NCBI GenBank assembly: GCA_021014945.1 | Contig: MU266428.1 | Coordinates: 31,177 to 95,176, forward strand | DNA: 64,000 bases | Direction of reading: 5' to 3' | DNA from: Leucogyrophana mollusca | Taxonomy: Eukaryota; Basidiomycota; Agaricomycetes; Boletales | Part shown: positions 1-11,521 of the stretch, piece by piece | How positions within the stretch are numbered: the stretch's first letter is position 1 | Layout of the letters: every line of letters begins with the position of its first letter | The notes under the pieces: model-generated | What the model saw: the letters and a program-made list of their open reading frames with translations, nothing else | Databases searched by the model: none | What the model was told of the DNA's origin: nothing | Translations under genes and position numbers: made by a program

Positions 1-2964
1 GGTGAGTAAAACCGAAAGGACATCTTGCGGACCCAAGCTGCTGGCGATGTAGCCGAAAGAGTATACAGCGGCTCCTCGAGTACCCTTCTTATGGGCCTTC
101 AACAGATCGAGTAATTCGAAGCAGATTCGCATCCATTCACGCGCCGGAACAAATTCCGCCCCACGATCGGCTGTGTAACAAACGCGAATCAACATTAAGG
201 AGTGATGACGGACGGGATAAGACGTACCAATACGACCAATCAAATTGATAGACGCCTCCTGCACCTTTTCGTGTCGGTTTCGCAAGATGGGCGTCATTCG
301 GGGCACTGCAGAAATAAAGTCAGCTCTTACGGGGAAAACCACTTCATAACAGCACTCACGAAGATCTTTGACCGGCGGGTTCATCTGCGTCATACCAACA
401 ACATTAGCGATAGCTCCCTCAGCAGCAATGATACTACCGAGTGTATCGGGATACTCTTCTCCAAGCTGCTCGAAGAGGACCAATCCTAATTTGCTGAGGA
501 GCTGGTCTTCGCCGCATTGCTTGATGACGACGGCGAGTCGGGTAGTGAGATCCGCGGCCTGCTGACGAACCTTGGCGCTTTTGTTGTTGAGGCGCCAGAG
601 GATTGTAGAAACGATCTGAGTGAGGTAAGGCTTGACACGGATGCCAAGAGCATTAACAACCGTGCCAAAGCCATCCAACATGACCTGATCCTCGGTGGTC
701 TGCTCCTGGAAGGAGTAGATGATGCCGTCGACAAGTCTGACCTCCAGTCTTTCGTCAATGTCAGAGGCGCCGAGGGTTGCAACGACTTTTGTAATGGTTT
801 CCATGACCATCTTACGATACGGCTCTGCCTCGTCCTTGAGCTCATTGACGATCCTGCCAACAATCTCCGACACTCCGGACTTCTGCGCAAGCTCAACGGT
901 GGTCTCAACGACCTGCCGATAATTCCTCCGGTCGAGCGCCATGCGACGGACCCAAAAGGCTTTGAAGAAATCCGGGAGGATATCTTGTTTAATATATTGA
1001 GGCGTGACACCCTCCGTGGCCGCGCACTGCTTCACCACCTTCAAAACGATCTTCTTCATCTCTTCGTCTGACGTCTGGAACTCGCGGATAAGGATCACCG
1101 TGACTTCCTTGGTGTAGTACGACGCATACTCCGGGTCCATGAGAGGAATGATGAAGCCGATGGCTTTGAGGAAGGCCGCAAGGCCCTTGCCTCGGTGAAG
1201 ACGGATACCAAGCCAAAGAGGCTTCAAAACCTCATCGAACGACTCGATACCGTAAGGGGCAGCTGCCTCCGCGAGAGCAGCAAGCCCCAAGGCTGTCATC
1301 GTCCGCACTTTCTGCTGTTCATCGGCCAAACCATGTGCGATACAGTTTACTAGGTTGCGCAAGTGAGGGAGGACGGCGCAGCCCATCATGATAGCGATTT
1401 GTTGCACGATACGGATACCAGTGTGTCGCGCTTGCCATGACTTTTTACTCCGACAAACGGCTTTGAGAAAGGGAAGAAGGGAGGGGATACCGAGTGCAGA
1501 TGCAACGACAGAAAACGCGCGAGCGGTAGTGTTGCGGACGTACTCGTCGGCGTGATCAATATCGGGTCGCATAGTAGAGATCATGTGAGCAAGACCAGCA
1601 GCCTTGGAGAGGTTGGAGATAATCTCGCGACCCTCGACACGAGCATAGTAGTCTTCATCGATCAAGAGAGGCTCAATGACGACGAGGATCTTGTGGACGT
1701 ACGGGCGGACAAGGTCATCGAGTTTATATAGGACGCGGTCGATGACTTTAACGAGAAGGTGTCGCTCTTGGTCCTCAAGTGTGCGCTCCATGAGTAGAGG
1801 CAGAATCTTGTCGAATAGAGGACCAGCGCCGAACTCGCGAGCTTTGTCGGTGATCTGGCGAAGAGCGGTTTTGCGGACGGGGGGAGTGCCATTCTTGATT
1901 TTCAAAAGTAGACGCATGATCTTCCGCTCTTTCATTTCGTCAACCGAAAGCTCCGTCTCATCTTCCTCCTTCAGAATCTTGGCAAAGTATTGGGCATCCT
2001 CTGCCTTGAAGAAGGCCAGACTACCGACGCCTGGAATTTCAGTGGGAAGCTCAGGTGCGAGACCCGCTGCGGCAGCGAGGGCTGCAGCATCGGATGATTC
2101 CTGTATTTGAAACCCACCAACTTCTGTCACAGGGGTCGCCATAAATTTCCGAGGGGCGACTGAAGGCGCATAACCGGGAGGTGGAGTGACAATGGCGTAG
2201 CCTGTGGCAGGCAGAACAGCGTCGAGCTCTTCATCCGAAAGATAGCGATTGTGCTTGTCTTCCTGCTGAAAGCCAGGAGCATTCATAATGATCTGCGTCA
2301 TGGGCGCTTCAACTGCGACAGGCGTCTGGTCCCATCGAGAACGTTTGGGAGTCTCGCCAACGGCACCGGCGTCAGCAGGTGTAGCGTCCCAGCGAGAGCG
2401 GCGCTTCTTCGTTGCGGAGGCTTCAAGAGCTTCCTTCGACCACTCACCCTTGTCAGACCTGTTAGGGTCCACATTTTCGTCGGTGGGCTCAGAAACGTCC
2501 CATCTGCGCTTACGTTTGGTGCCGGACGATGTGTCCCTTGATTTGGCAAGCTCGTGAGCTGCGGCGAGCTCTCGCTCCACCTCCTCCAGTTCGGCGGCTG
2601 GCGGCGTCTTATCGAGGTCCATTTTCATCTTCCCTTCCTCCCTTTCTTGTCTCTCTTTCTCTTCAATTGCCCGCCGTACCCTGAGTTCCTCCTGCTCCAG
2701 CCGTGCCAATCTCATGGCATCCTTATAGCCTCCCTCAACTTCAGTTCCCTCCTCTACATGTTTGAAGGCGTCCGCGCTGTCCTGCGCAACCCGACTAAAC
2801 CTACGATTATGGTAGTCAGACTGCCGAGAAGCAATTTGTCGTTTCGAAGCGGTCTCGGCGAAAGGATCAATATTTTCCTCCTCAGCAAGGTCCGCAAATT
2901 CTTGAAGAATCTCCTTTGGTGCGGTAAAAGAGTCGACAAGTCGAGGTGAGCCAGGCGCGGACAT
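1..2964 (-). CDS. SF3B1: Splicing factor 3B subunit 1 (U2 snRNP), C-terminus beyond window
   Basis: Core HEAT-repeat scaffold of the U2 snRNP SF3b complex, which clamps the branch-site helix in the spliceosome. Exons 2964-228 and 170-1 are joined across a 57-nt intron (171-227). About 969 codons are present, against roughly 1,300 in the human protein, and the gene continues off the left edge. The acidic, charged N-terminus carries three RW-D motifs near residues 155, 192 and 211 (RKRRWD, RRSRWD, KRSRWD), typical of U2AF-ligand motifs. It is followed by [13 protein letters not shown] and then HEAT repeats including [24 protein letters not shown] and ADRGAEF. Removing the intron restores the GRI-ADRGAE junction conserved in the family. 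The start is the first ATG of the open frame. Identification is firm; the intron edge is inferred. Confidence 0.95.
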   Translation of the reverse strand, partial: MSAPGSPRLVDSFTAPKEILQEFADLAEEENIDPFAETASKRQIASRQSDYHNRRFSRVAQDSADAFKHVEEGTEVEGGYKDAMRLARLEQEELRVRRAIEEKERQEREEGKMKMDLDKTPPAAELEEVERELAAAHELAKSRDTSSGTKRKRRWDVSEPTDENVDPNRSDKGEWSKEALEASATKKRRSRWDATPADAGAVGETPKRSRWDQTPVAVEAPMTQIIMNAPGFQQEDKHNRYLSDEELDAVLPATGYAIVTPPPGYAPSVAPRKFMATPVTEVGGFQIQESSDAAALAAAAGLAPELPTEIPGVGSLAFFKAEDAQYFAKILKEEDETELSVDEMKERKIMRLLLKIKNGTPPVRKTALRQITDKAREFGAGPLFDKILPLLMERTLEDQERHLLVKVIDRVLYKLDDLVRPYVHKILVVIEPLLIDEDYYARVEGREIISNLSKAAGLAHMISTMRPDIDHADEYVRNTTARAFSVVASALGIPSLLPFLKAVCRSKKSWQARHTGIRIVQQIAIMMGCAVLPHLRNLVNCIAHGLADEQQKVRTMTALGLAALAEAAAPYGIESFDEVLKPLWLGIRLHRGKGLAAFLKAIGFIIPLMDPEYASYYTKEVTVILIREFQTSDEEMKKIVLKVVKQCAATEGVTPQYIKQDILPDFFKAFWVRRMALDRRNYRQVVETTVELAQKSGVSEIVGRIVNELKDEAEPYRKMVMETITKVVATLGASDIDERLEVRLVDGIIYSFQEQTTEDQVMLDGFGTVVNALGIRVKPYLTQIVSTILWRLNNKSAKVRQQAADLTTRLAVVIKQCGEDQLLSKLGLVLFEQLGEEYPDTLGSIIAAEGAIANVVGMTQMNPPVKDLRECCYEVVFPVRADFISAVPRMTPILRNRHEKVQEASINLIGRIGTSYPVRHHSLMLIRVCYTADRGAEFVPAREWMRICFELLDLLKAHKKGTRGAAVYSFGYIASSLGPQDVLSVLLT

Positions 2965-3507
2965 TATGACGGTCGATGGTGGTGGTAAGAGAGGAAGCGG
3001 CAGAACGTCGACTCCGGTGATGACAAATGAAGCCTGAAAACGCGACCAATCATGGACAAACAAGTCTTTGTGGCTGCTGCACCTGACTCAAAGTGTGTTC
3101 CTCCGAGTCAGCACCTCCGTAGATGTTCCGAACTCTTAATCGTTCACCACATAAGCAGAGGGGAAAGCGCCCAAGAGGACGTATAGCTTGGTAAAACACC
3201 CTTCATTTCCTATGTTTCTTCCGTACGATTACACTGAACTAGTATGTTTACGAGCTCAGGAGGCCCTCCGTTTCCTTTCCCTGAGGAGACATCACTGACT
3301 TGGTTAACAGAGATAATCTTGCATAGCAGAACTATCATATCCAAACCCCAAGCCATCAACTGCGACGCCCACTTCGGCGGAGAAATTTGTTGCATTTCAA
3401 ACCGTTACAGTCCTCATGGTACAACATTAACTTTAACCCGATTAATCGTTAATACCTCAACCATCCTACACCTTCAAGAGAATCACTGACTTCATCGCCC
3501 ACCCTCC
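2965..3507. other. Intergenic: SF3B1 5' flank and Hsp20 3' flank
   Basis: No coding signal is visible. The segment holds the presumptive SF3B1 promoter and leader on the right side of its ATG and the 3' untranslated region of the Hsp20 gene. Confidence 0.6.
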
Positions 3508-4090
3508 TTAATCAATCGTGATGCGCTTGCGCTCTTGCTCAGGATTCGCTTTCGGGAACGTCACAGTCAGGACACCGTGCTCCATTTTGGCTTTCACGTC
3601 CTCGGCCTAAAACATTCAGTGTCAGCACGATTACGCTTACAAACCTATCAATCAACCTACCTTAGTACCCTGAGGAAGCTGCAATGTACGGGAAAATTTC
3701 CCCCATGAACGCTCGCGAATTGCATAACCCGCTTCGTCGTGTTCTTGGGAGGTTTTGGTTTCTCCCGCAATGGTGAGGCGGTCGTTGTGGATGTCGATAT
3801 TCACGTCCTCGTTCTTAAGCCCGGGCAGCTCAAATGCCGCTGTCACGGTGTTAGCCTCTGCGTTCTCTCGGAGATCCATCCTGTTATGCCGTTATGTAAG
3901 TACATCTGCCGGCGATTCATGTCAATTCAGAAACGAACCTTGGTCGAAAGAGGGACGGACGCTGGGCACTTTCGGCCCTGCGACCACTCTCTGTTACGGC
4001 CTTCCCCGGATGAAACCGAGAGGAAAAAGCATCATCGAAGAGGCGGTCGAATTCGGTGAATGGGTCATAGTGGAAGTGCACAACGGACAT
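3508..4090 (-). CDS. Small heat shock protein, Hsp20/alpha-crystallin family
   Basis: ATP-independent holdase chaperone of the cytosol that binds unfolding proteins during stress. Three exons (4090-3939, 3880-3661, 3606-3508) encode 156 aa, the usual size for fungal Hsp20. The alpha-crystallin domain starts around residue 50 (MDLRENAEANTV, FELPGLKNEDVNI) and ends with the conserved GVLTVTFPK motif near the C-terminus. A variable N-terminal arm (HFHYDPFTEFDRLFDDAF) resembles that of class I sHSPs. Introns of 58 and 54 nt were placed at GTTCGT and GTAGGT donors, and all frames close. Upstream heat-shock elements and a TATA box support strong heat induction. Confidence 0.93.
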
Positions 4091-4172
4091 GTTGAAGGGT
4101 GATGAAGATTGGGAAATGGAAGCTGATTTTGCTCGATGTTTGATTGTGATGAGGCTGGTGCTTTTGCAGAGA

Positions 4173-4392
4173 CTTATATACGCCTTCAACCATTGGTCTA
4201 CCTCAGGCGAGAACTTTCTGGATTCACAACAAAGGCTCTAATGCAGACTATTCCCACAGCGCCCACCTGTGTTCCATCATATTCGAGAACCATGACGTCA
4301 CCGAGCATGGGCGTTGAGTACTCGATTTGGCAGCACAAAACATGTTGTGTTGTTTGGCTTCTTCCAGGAAAGGAAAGCTGGACGAAGCTTCT
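4173..4392 (-). promoter_or_regulatory. Hsp20 promoter: TATA box and heat-shock elements
   Basis: Upstream of the Hsp20 ATG (4090) the minus strand carries GTATATAAG near 4173-4181. Inverted nGAAn units follow at 4210-4224 (aGAAc tTTCt gGATt), at 4271-4290 (gTTCc gap aTTCg aGAAc) and at 4383-4392 (cGAAg cTTCt). These fit the HSF-binding consensus. Function is inferred from the motifs and the neighbouring gene. Confidence 0.6.
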
Positions 4393-4621
4393 GGTCGCAG
4401 ACAGTAACTTCCAGCGACACGCGTCTATGGAATGGGCATCCACAAAACACGTCACAGTTGCGGCCTGACTATTGACTTAGTTCACGCCAAAATTCGTCAG
4501 TTTGTGCTCATTTGACATTCTAGTTGCTAGAGATAGATATGTACATAGACATTGGATATTGCTGGTATAGACACTGAACATTGCTGGAGTCCGCATGTTA
4601 TGAAGCATGCACTTAACACGC

Positions 4622-6386
4622 CTAATCCTTCCATCCGTGTCGAGGTAACATGATCCCTACTCCAATCGCTATAAGCACCATTCCGGTCATAACACAGTAA
4701 ACCAGGTTTCCGCCGAGGTACTGTTTCTCGATGCTTATCGAGTACGCAGAGTTGGCGGCGGCGGGTCCGATGGCGCGCATAACAGATACTATCGTCTGGG
4801 CGAGGCCGTTTGTCGCTCCGATGGACGCTCTGTTAGGGGCTGAATCGTTTATATACATGAATGTAACCCCTGTGATGTGGCCCGGTGTTAGTTTAAGGCC
4901 CAGTTTCCGCGTCCAGTACTCACCATACGCAAAATTCATCACAACCAACAGGAAGACCTGTATCCCGACGAATGTATAAACACTCCAGTCCGGGTATTTT
5001 CCGCGCGCCAACGCGCTGATGACCGGGAAGACCGCCATCATAGGTACAGCAGCTATCACTGAGAATATATATAAGTTCTTCGGCCCAAAGCGTTCATGCA
5101 GCCTTGCAAAGAGCAGCGCCTGGCATATACCGTTCAATAGACCGAGCGCAGCAAGGATGGTGCCAATCGCTGGTGGATCAAGCCCTAATCCACCAAGCTC
5201 GATGGGGGTCGAATAGAAGACGGGCTGGACGGTACGGAATGCTATGTCAACCAATGCAACAGCCGCATAGCTGCCAGCTGCAACAAACACCCTAGGGATG
5301 AAGAGTTCACGGAATGGAACTGGTTTCTCCGCTTTTCGGGAGTCTTGAATGGTCGTATGAGATGATGAATCGGAATCCGACGAACCGTTTGTTGGAGCAG
5401 GAAGGCGAGATCCTGTTTTGTCCCCACGACGTAAGAAAAAGCTGCTGAGGGATATCCGCGAGCGGACTGTCTGCAAAAGTAAAGTGTAAACGTTCTGGTA
5501 GAAGCATGATAACAAACCAAACCAACCTCTTTTAGGAAGAATAGCGTAATTAGCAGGGATAGTGCGGAGACCGTTGCAGGGACTGCGCATGCCAGGAAGT
5601 AGGGATATTTTTTGAAAAACTCCGAATGCCCAAAGACATTCGGGAAGCGGTCGGCTGGTCGTGCAAGGGAGCCCCCTATCAAAGGCCTGAACGAGATTTA
5701 ATGATAGTCCGCCTGGAGGGAGCAAAGAGCAGCTACATACCCTAGAGTAGTTCCACTAGACCAAGCGAATGGGAGGTACGCATAAGCTTGGGGCATATTT
5801 GTCGGGTCGGTGATCTCGGCCACCATACTCTTCATGACCCCAATATTTCCGTTCAAAGCTCCGTTGAAACAACGACTTCGGGGGCGTGAGAAGTGTGTGA
5901 TGAAATGGACAACGAGACCTTACTCACCTGATAACAAGCTGTAAGAAGGTTTTGGACAGCCCGAAACAAAACATCGAGATTGACAGTCCAAAGAGCCCTA
6001 TCAGAAGGACTGGCTTACGTCCAACATGGTCGGACACTCGGCTCCAGTGAAAGATGGTGAGTGCCTCAGTTGCAAAGAGTAAAGAATGCTAAAGCGTGCT
6101 GAGTACCGTTGTAGCTGGCGGATAGGACGGCGCAGGATCTCACCATCAGCCCGACATAAAACCCGACCTGTGCTTCGTCACCATGAGTGATGCCAATGTC
6201 CCGAATGAGTTGAGGTGCGAAAGGCGAAATGACTTGGGACGTGAGAGGCTCTGAGATTTGAAGGATGAGAAGAATTGCGAACTGGCGCCATGGAAGAGGG
6301 GTGCGCTTGACTTTTTGAAGCGTTGCTTCGCCATGCAACAGAGGCGTCTCTTCGTCTACCTGCTCACGATTAGACTGGGACGCCAT
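4622..6386 (-). CDS. MFS transporter (EETPLL-type, 12 TM)
   Basis: Major facilitator superfamily membrane carrier, probably a proton-coupled exporter; the substrate is unknown. Six exons (6386-6144, 6088-5928, 5875-5741, 5686-5527, 5470-4924, 4869-4622) encode 497 aa. The N-terminus has the EETPLL element common in basidiomycete members. The loop 2-3 signature is WSRVSDHVGRKPVLL, and NGNIGVMKSMVAEITD plus GPLIGGSLARP mark TM4-5. The second half includes INDSAPNRASIGATNG. An upstream in-frame ATG at 6491 exists, but the start at 6386 better fits the family. Introns are 52-56 nt. Each junction restores a conserved family segment, and the total frame closes. Confidence 0.88.
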
Positions 6387-6779
6387 GACGGGGGAGATAG
6401 CGAAACCTGAAGTCCTGCCCGGAAGTTTCTCGCCTAAAGGTATTTTAATAATTTTGACGTTTGCTGAGTCGGTGACAGAACCTGCTCGCATAAGTAAGCG
6501 GCGGCAAGACGCAATCGACTAACTCATTGGGCCAACAGCTGATAAGATCGATTCGAGCAATCAAGTGAGGCCATATCGCAACTTGCGTCCTCAGCGTTTC
6601 GATATGTACTAGGTCACAGCACAATGAACTCATAATGACTGTCAGGAACGCCACATCGGCGAATAGAACTGGTCCGTGGGCTATGAACGGCTAGCTCGAG
6701 GAAGCCGAAGGTACAAGACAAGTCTCTTGAGCGGTAATAGGACTGGTGGATCCTAAATTCAGCGAGCTACATACTGGCA
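6387..6779. other. Intergenic
   Basis: No supported gene. Short ORFs here lack coding character. The stretch carries the 5' flank of the MFS gene and the 3' flank of the small gene to its right. Confidence 0.5.
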
Positions 6780-7175
6780 TCAGAAGATCCAAGCTCCAAG
6801 TGCTTGGATAGTGCGATAAGCGATTGGTGACGGGCGCCCGATCTGCTCACGAGCCAACTGCCTGCATAATCTTTGCGGAAGCTTGGAGCGGATGGGGGCG
6901 ACTGCCGTACTTTGCCCAATGAGCGGTGAGATTAGTACTGCATGTAAGATGACGTTCGGATGGCCTCACGGATAGCCGCATCCGTATACGCAACAAAGAC
7001 ACCAGACCACGAGGCCGCAGTACGAGCAACTGAACTGAGGAAAGGTGGTGATAGGGCGAGCCTCGATGCACCAACTGCCTTGTCCCTTGGAGGATCTTCC
7101 GGGGACATTAAGTCAATGACAAAGAACGCCGCAAGGACAAATGAACTAACCAGAGTAATCCCTTGTACTACTCAT
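6780..7175 (-). CDS. Small unrecognised protein overlapping the SNF8 stop
   Basis: Function not recognised. A three-exon model (7175-7151, 7095-6970, 6901-6780) gives 90 aa with closed frame and introns of 55 and 68 nt. The second intron contains a TACTAAT branch-like sequence. The protein begins MSSTRDYSDPPRDKAVG, has a moderately hydrophobic stretch (SVARTAASWSGVFVAY), and ends QALGAWIF. The ATG lies inside the last codons of SNF8 (overlap of about 8 nt), so it would have to be read from its own transcript or from a bicistronic one. The support is splice-site quality and frame closure only; chance assembly is possible. Confidence 0.4.
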
Positions 7176-7923
7176 CCCAGCGCATGGCGGAAGGTACCCA
7201 ATATGCCTTTCCGTGTGTCTCGTCTTGAGAATCCAACCAGCACAGTCCATCACGTAGTAGCATATTCTCCAAGGCGGCCCTTGCACGCTCTCGGGGCCAT
7301 CCTCTGCGCATCTCCAAAATTTCTTCAACAATCCTACCACCCTCAGCCTGGGCCTCCGCCAGCACGATCGCCTGGTCATCATCCAGTTCCTTCATAACAC
7401 TTCTGACCATCTTCTTCCCGCCACCAACATCCATAACCTCATAGCCAGCCCCAAGTGGTTGGAGTGTCTTGATGCTGCGTGTTACGTCGTCTTCGGTGAT
7501 GACTCCGCTGCCCACACCCCGCAGTTTGCTCACCATCCTAACAAGCTCACCCATCTCGATGACACCGCCGTTTCTTTCTCTTGTACTCACACATACGTCC
7601 ACTATCTGGACGCCTAGCTCGTACTGCCAGTCGCTCATTCCAAGTATCTCGGCCCACCACCCACCCTTTCTCGGTCCCGCAAGGGGATCCACCCCAATTG
7701 ATGAACACATCTGCTGGAATTCATGTCGGAAAGCAGGATCGCTTCGGATGGAGTCGCGGTGAGACGCAGCAAAGTGCGAGAGTGCAGTTCGAAACTGTGT
7801 GAGTTGTGACTGGAGGTGATCAACCTGGGCCTTTGAGAGTTCTGAGGATAGTTCCGCGAAAGACCTCTGAGATTCTTTTTGTCTGTCAAAGGCCGCTAGA
7901 CCGACACCGCCCAGTCGGTGCAT
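7168..7923 (-). CDS. SNF8: ESCRT-II subunit Vps22/SNF8 (EAP30)
   Basis: Component of ESCRT-II, which sorts ubiquitinated cargo into multivesicular bodies at endosomes. Single exon, 251 aa, close to the human length of 258. It starts MHRLGGVGLAAFDRQ and contains an N-terminal coiled helix. It then has the family motifs MCSSIGVDPLAG, MSDWQYELGVQIVDVC and NGGVIEMGEL, and two winged-helix domains ending in LLRDGLCWLDSQ. It is one of the few intronless genes here. It is divergent from the NAD synthetase gene with about 220 bp between starts. Confidence 0.95.
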   Translation of the reverse strand: MHRLGGVGLAAFDRQKESQRSFAELSSELSKAQVDHLQSQLTQFRTALSHFAASHRDSIRSDPAFRHEFQQMCSSIGVDPLAGPRKGGWWAEILGMSDWQYELGVQIVDVCVSTRERNGGVIEMGELVRMVSKLRGVGSGVITEDDVTRSIKTLQPLGAGYEVMDVGGGKKMVRSVMKELDDDQAIVLAEAQAEGGRIVEEILEMRRGWPRERARAALENMLLRDGLCWLDSQDETHGKAYWVPSAMRWDE

Positions 7924-8145
7924 TAGTGCTTGTGTAAAGACGCTGTGTGAGGTAAAGGAAAGCCGCCTGGCTAACTACCTCAACAAGGATAAGATAAACT
8001 CAGTCGTGTGAAATGAACAACTATAATACCGCCGACTGTCCAGTCATATCTGGTACCTGTATCCCCTTTCCCGTCGTAAATATCCACCTGGTATCTATCT
8101 CTGACTCGTCTACTTTGCCCTTTGCCCGGCTGAATAGGTGATAGA

Positions 8146-11100
8146 ATGGGGCACTTGATTACTCTGGCAACGTAAGTGTCTTGTTGCTTGTTGGGCTTGG
8201 GTTAAAGCTTCCTTAGATGGTGTGTTAGTTGATCCGGAGACCTCACAAGCCTGCTGATATCCCAGAAGTTCTCTGAATCAATGGGCCCTAGATTTTCAAG
8301 TAGGCACCGTATATCATATCATTGACATGCTAATCCGGAAAATAGGGAAACATGGAGCGGATCCTAGAGAGCATAGCGATCGCGAAACAGCGCGGCGCTA
8401 CCTTGAGAGTGGGGCCTGAACTGGAAATCCCGTCAGTATTGAAGCTTTCTTCAAGCACTGTTCTTACCAACAGAGCAGAGGTTATGGCTGCCTTGACCAC
8501 TTTCTTGAAGGTGAGCCACCTCTGCAGAGTTTGCGCCTACGAGAATGACATGGAAATCTACAGGGGACACTGTCCTTCATTCGTGGGAGGTTCTCGCCAA
8601 GATTCTTTCCACGGATGACACGATGAACATAATCTGCGACATTGGCATGTACGTGTAACATTGCTAAGCTTGGTCGCGAAGAGATCCCTTACATGCGAGA
8701 TGACGATGTAGGCCCGTGGTTCACAAGAACGTGATATACAATTGCCGAGTCATTGTTCACAACAAGCAGATCTTGCTCATCCGCCCTAAGATGTGGCTCG
8801 CTAATGATGGGAACTATCGCGAAATGAGATATTTCACACCTTGGCTCAAGCACCGGGAATGGGAGGACCACTTTCTCCCCAGGATCATCCAGGCTGTCAC
8901 AAAGCAGGTAAGTGAATGTTCATCTGTGTACAGTAATTCGTCTTTATTCCACCCCAGACGAAGGTGCCTTTCGGAGATTGTGTCATAAGCACAATTGATA
9001 CATGCATCGGTGTTGAATTGTGCGAGGAACTCTTCACTCCAGCAAGGTGATCCACGCTTTCAGTCCGCTAATCTTCCTGTTTGATAACGGTTGACAACAG
9101 TCCCCATATATTAATGGGATTGGATGGGGTCGAGATTATTACAAATTCCAGTGGTAGTCATCACGAGCTCCGCAAACTGTACACTCGAGTCGAGCTGATC
9201 AAAGAGGCCACATTGAAGGTAAGTTAGTAGCATCTTTGAATATATCAACCCCCTAACACCTTGGCAATTGCCCTTTCCCCAGCTTGGTGGTGTATATCTA
9301 TACGCCAACCAACAGGGATGCGACGGCGATCGACTTTACTATGACGGTTGCGCAATGATTGCCATGAACGGCCACATTGTATCTCAAGGGTCCCAATTCT
9401 CATTGAATGATGTAGAGGTAGTCAGCGCCACTATCGATATCGAGGACGTTCGAGCGCACCGAACTTCCAAGAGCCGTGGTATGCAGGCTGCTGGATCGGC
9501 CAGATATCATAGGATAGAGGTGCCGTTCCCGTTATCCGGGGGAAAATTTGGCGAAATAGATGGCGAGAGCACTTTGGGACTCGAGTTAAAGCTCCACGGG
9601 GCAAGGTTTCATCTTCCAGAAGAGGAGATAGCGTCAGTTTTCACAGGGCCTGGTTGTGGCAGGTTTGCTTATACTTATTCTGTAGTCTCGGACCCGCCTG
9701 TTGGTTATGGGATTATCTCAGGCGCTCACGGACACAGGGGTATTTCATCCCTTTGAGCGGAGGTATCGACAGCTGTGCCACTGCTGTTATTGTATATTCT
9801 ATGTGTCGTCTGGTTGCCGAAGCGGCTACCAGAGCAGGTGAGCACCATTTCCTTGGCTGATTTCTTTCGTTGAAAATCGACGCTCTCTGCAGATAAACAA
9901 GTCATTGCTGACGCTCGTCGCGTGGTCGGTGAACCAGAGGATTCAAGCTACATCCCCTCTGATCCCCGGGAGTTCGCGAGTAGGATATTCCACACCTGTT
10001 ACATGGGTACGGAGAACTCCAGTGCTGAGACGAGAAAGAGGGCCAAAGACCTTGCTGGAGCCATTGGAAGGTACGATTCACTCGAGAAATCAGCTCTATC
10101 GAAACTCAGATCTGGAACCAGCTATCATGTCGACTTGAACATGGACAGCCTCGTCACTGCAATCCGCGACTTGTTCTCGTTTGTGACTGGTGTCAAGCCG
10201 CAGTTCAGAGCACACGGAGGATCGAATGCTGAAAACCTCGCACTGCAGAACATTCAGGTGATTATTATCATCCGTGCCGGAAAAATATAAATATTGAAGC
10301 CAGAGCTCAGGCGAGGCTACGAATGGTTATCGCCTACCTATTTGCTCAGCTTCTTCCTTGGGTGAGAGGCAGACAAGGCGGCCTTCTCGTCCTCGGAAGT
10401 GCAAACGTTGACGAAAGGTGCGCTGATTATGATCATTTCAAAGATAGCTTTTCATGCGATGCATTTTGTAGCCTCCGGGGATATCTCACGAAGTATGACT
10501 GCTCGTCGGGTGAGTTGTGTTGCACTGATACACCACACTCCGCCGCCTTGCTCATTACTCTCGTATTATCCAGCGGATATTAACCCTATTGGTGGCATAA
10601 GCAAAACGGACCTCAAGAAATTCATTGCTTACGCCCGAGATGCGTTCGATATGCCCATCCTTACGAGGTAGGCCCCAGAGTCACGTTTGATAGGCTCCGC
10701 TGATTAGATTCCGGAATAGCTTCCTGGATGCTGTTCCAACTGCTGAATTAGAGCCTATTTCTGAGACATATGTACAAGCGGACGAGGTAAGTCCTTTTCA
10801 CAACCGCAATCCCAGCATGTATTCGATATGATTTACGTTCTTCTAGGCTGATATGGGAATGACCTACGACGAGCTTTCGGTGTTCGGTCGACTGCGCAAG
10901 GTGGAGAAATGCGGGCCATACAGCATGTTTACGAAGCTTGTCCACGAGTGGGGATCTTTCCTATCCCCAACGCAGGTTCGTTGACTTTGCATGCGACCGG
11001 CTGTCGCGTTTCTGATCCCTTATCAGATCGCGGAAAAAGTCAAACACTTCTTCTTTGAGCATGCACGGAACAGGCATAAGATGACGACCCTGACGCCTTC

Positions 11101-11377
11101 GTATCATGCAGTATGGCTCAGGTCAAAATGCAGCCTTTGAACTTGCGCTAACTTATGTTTCATAGGAATCGTACAGCCCAGATGATAACAGTATGCACTA
11201 CCCTTCTTTTGGTCCCTGTTGCATGCTGCTGATGTCGGGTATTTAGGATTCGACTTGCGGCCGTTCCTCTACCCATCCAGGTTCCCGTGGCAATTCAAGA
11301 AGATTGACCAAGTAGCAGCAGTCCTACCCGATAGATCAAACAGGAGCCCAACTGCAGATAAAGCCAAAACCGACTGA
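8146..11377 (+). CDS. QNS1: Glutamine-dependent NAD(+) synthetase, 20 exons
   Basis: Last step of NAD biosynthesis: deamido-NAD, ATP and glutamine to NAD. Twenty exons encode 698 aa (yeast about 714): 8146-8171, 8266-8299, 8346-8431, 8479-8510, 8564-8648, 8712-8907, 8958-9046, 9101-9218, 9283-9632, 9686-9837, 9893-10070, 10122-10257, 10311-10417, 10472-10509, 10574-10667, 10720-10786, 10847-10975, 11027-11110, 11166-11190, 11247-11377. The N-terminal nitrilase-type glutaminase keeps the E-K-C triad contexts ([26 protein letters not shown]). The synthetase half has the P-loop [12 protein letters not shown], then GTENSS and SANVDE. Several exons are only 25-40 nt. The model closes in frame throughout, which supports the junctions. 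Confidence 0.95.
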
Positions 11378-11521
11378 TCATGGAAAGAGACAATGAAGGG
11401 ATGTCTATCATTTAAGGCGTTGTAAATGTAATGATACAATGCGGAGTGTAGGGTACAGAAACTTGGCGGTCCAGGCAATGATAGATCAGTACGTGTACAG
11501 ATGAAAGTCTCAACAATGAAA

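Noticed and set aside
4622..5725. Single 367-codon ORF taken as a complete transporter
   Set aside because: It reads through three introns; splicing them restores conserved MFS segments and extends the gene to 6386.
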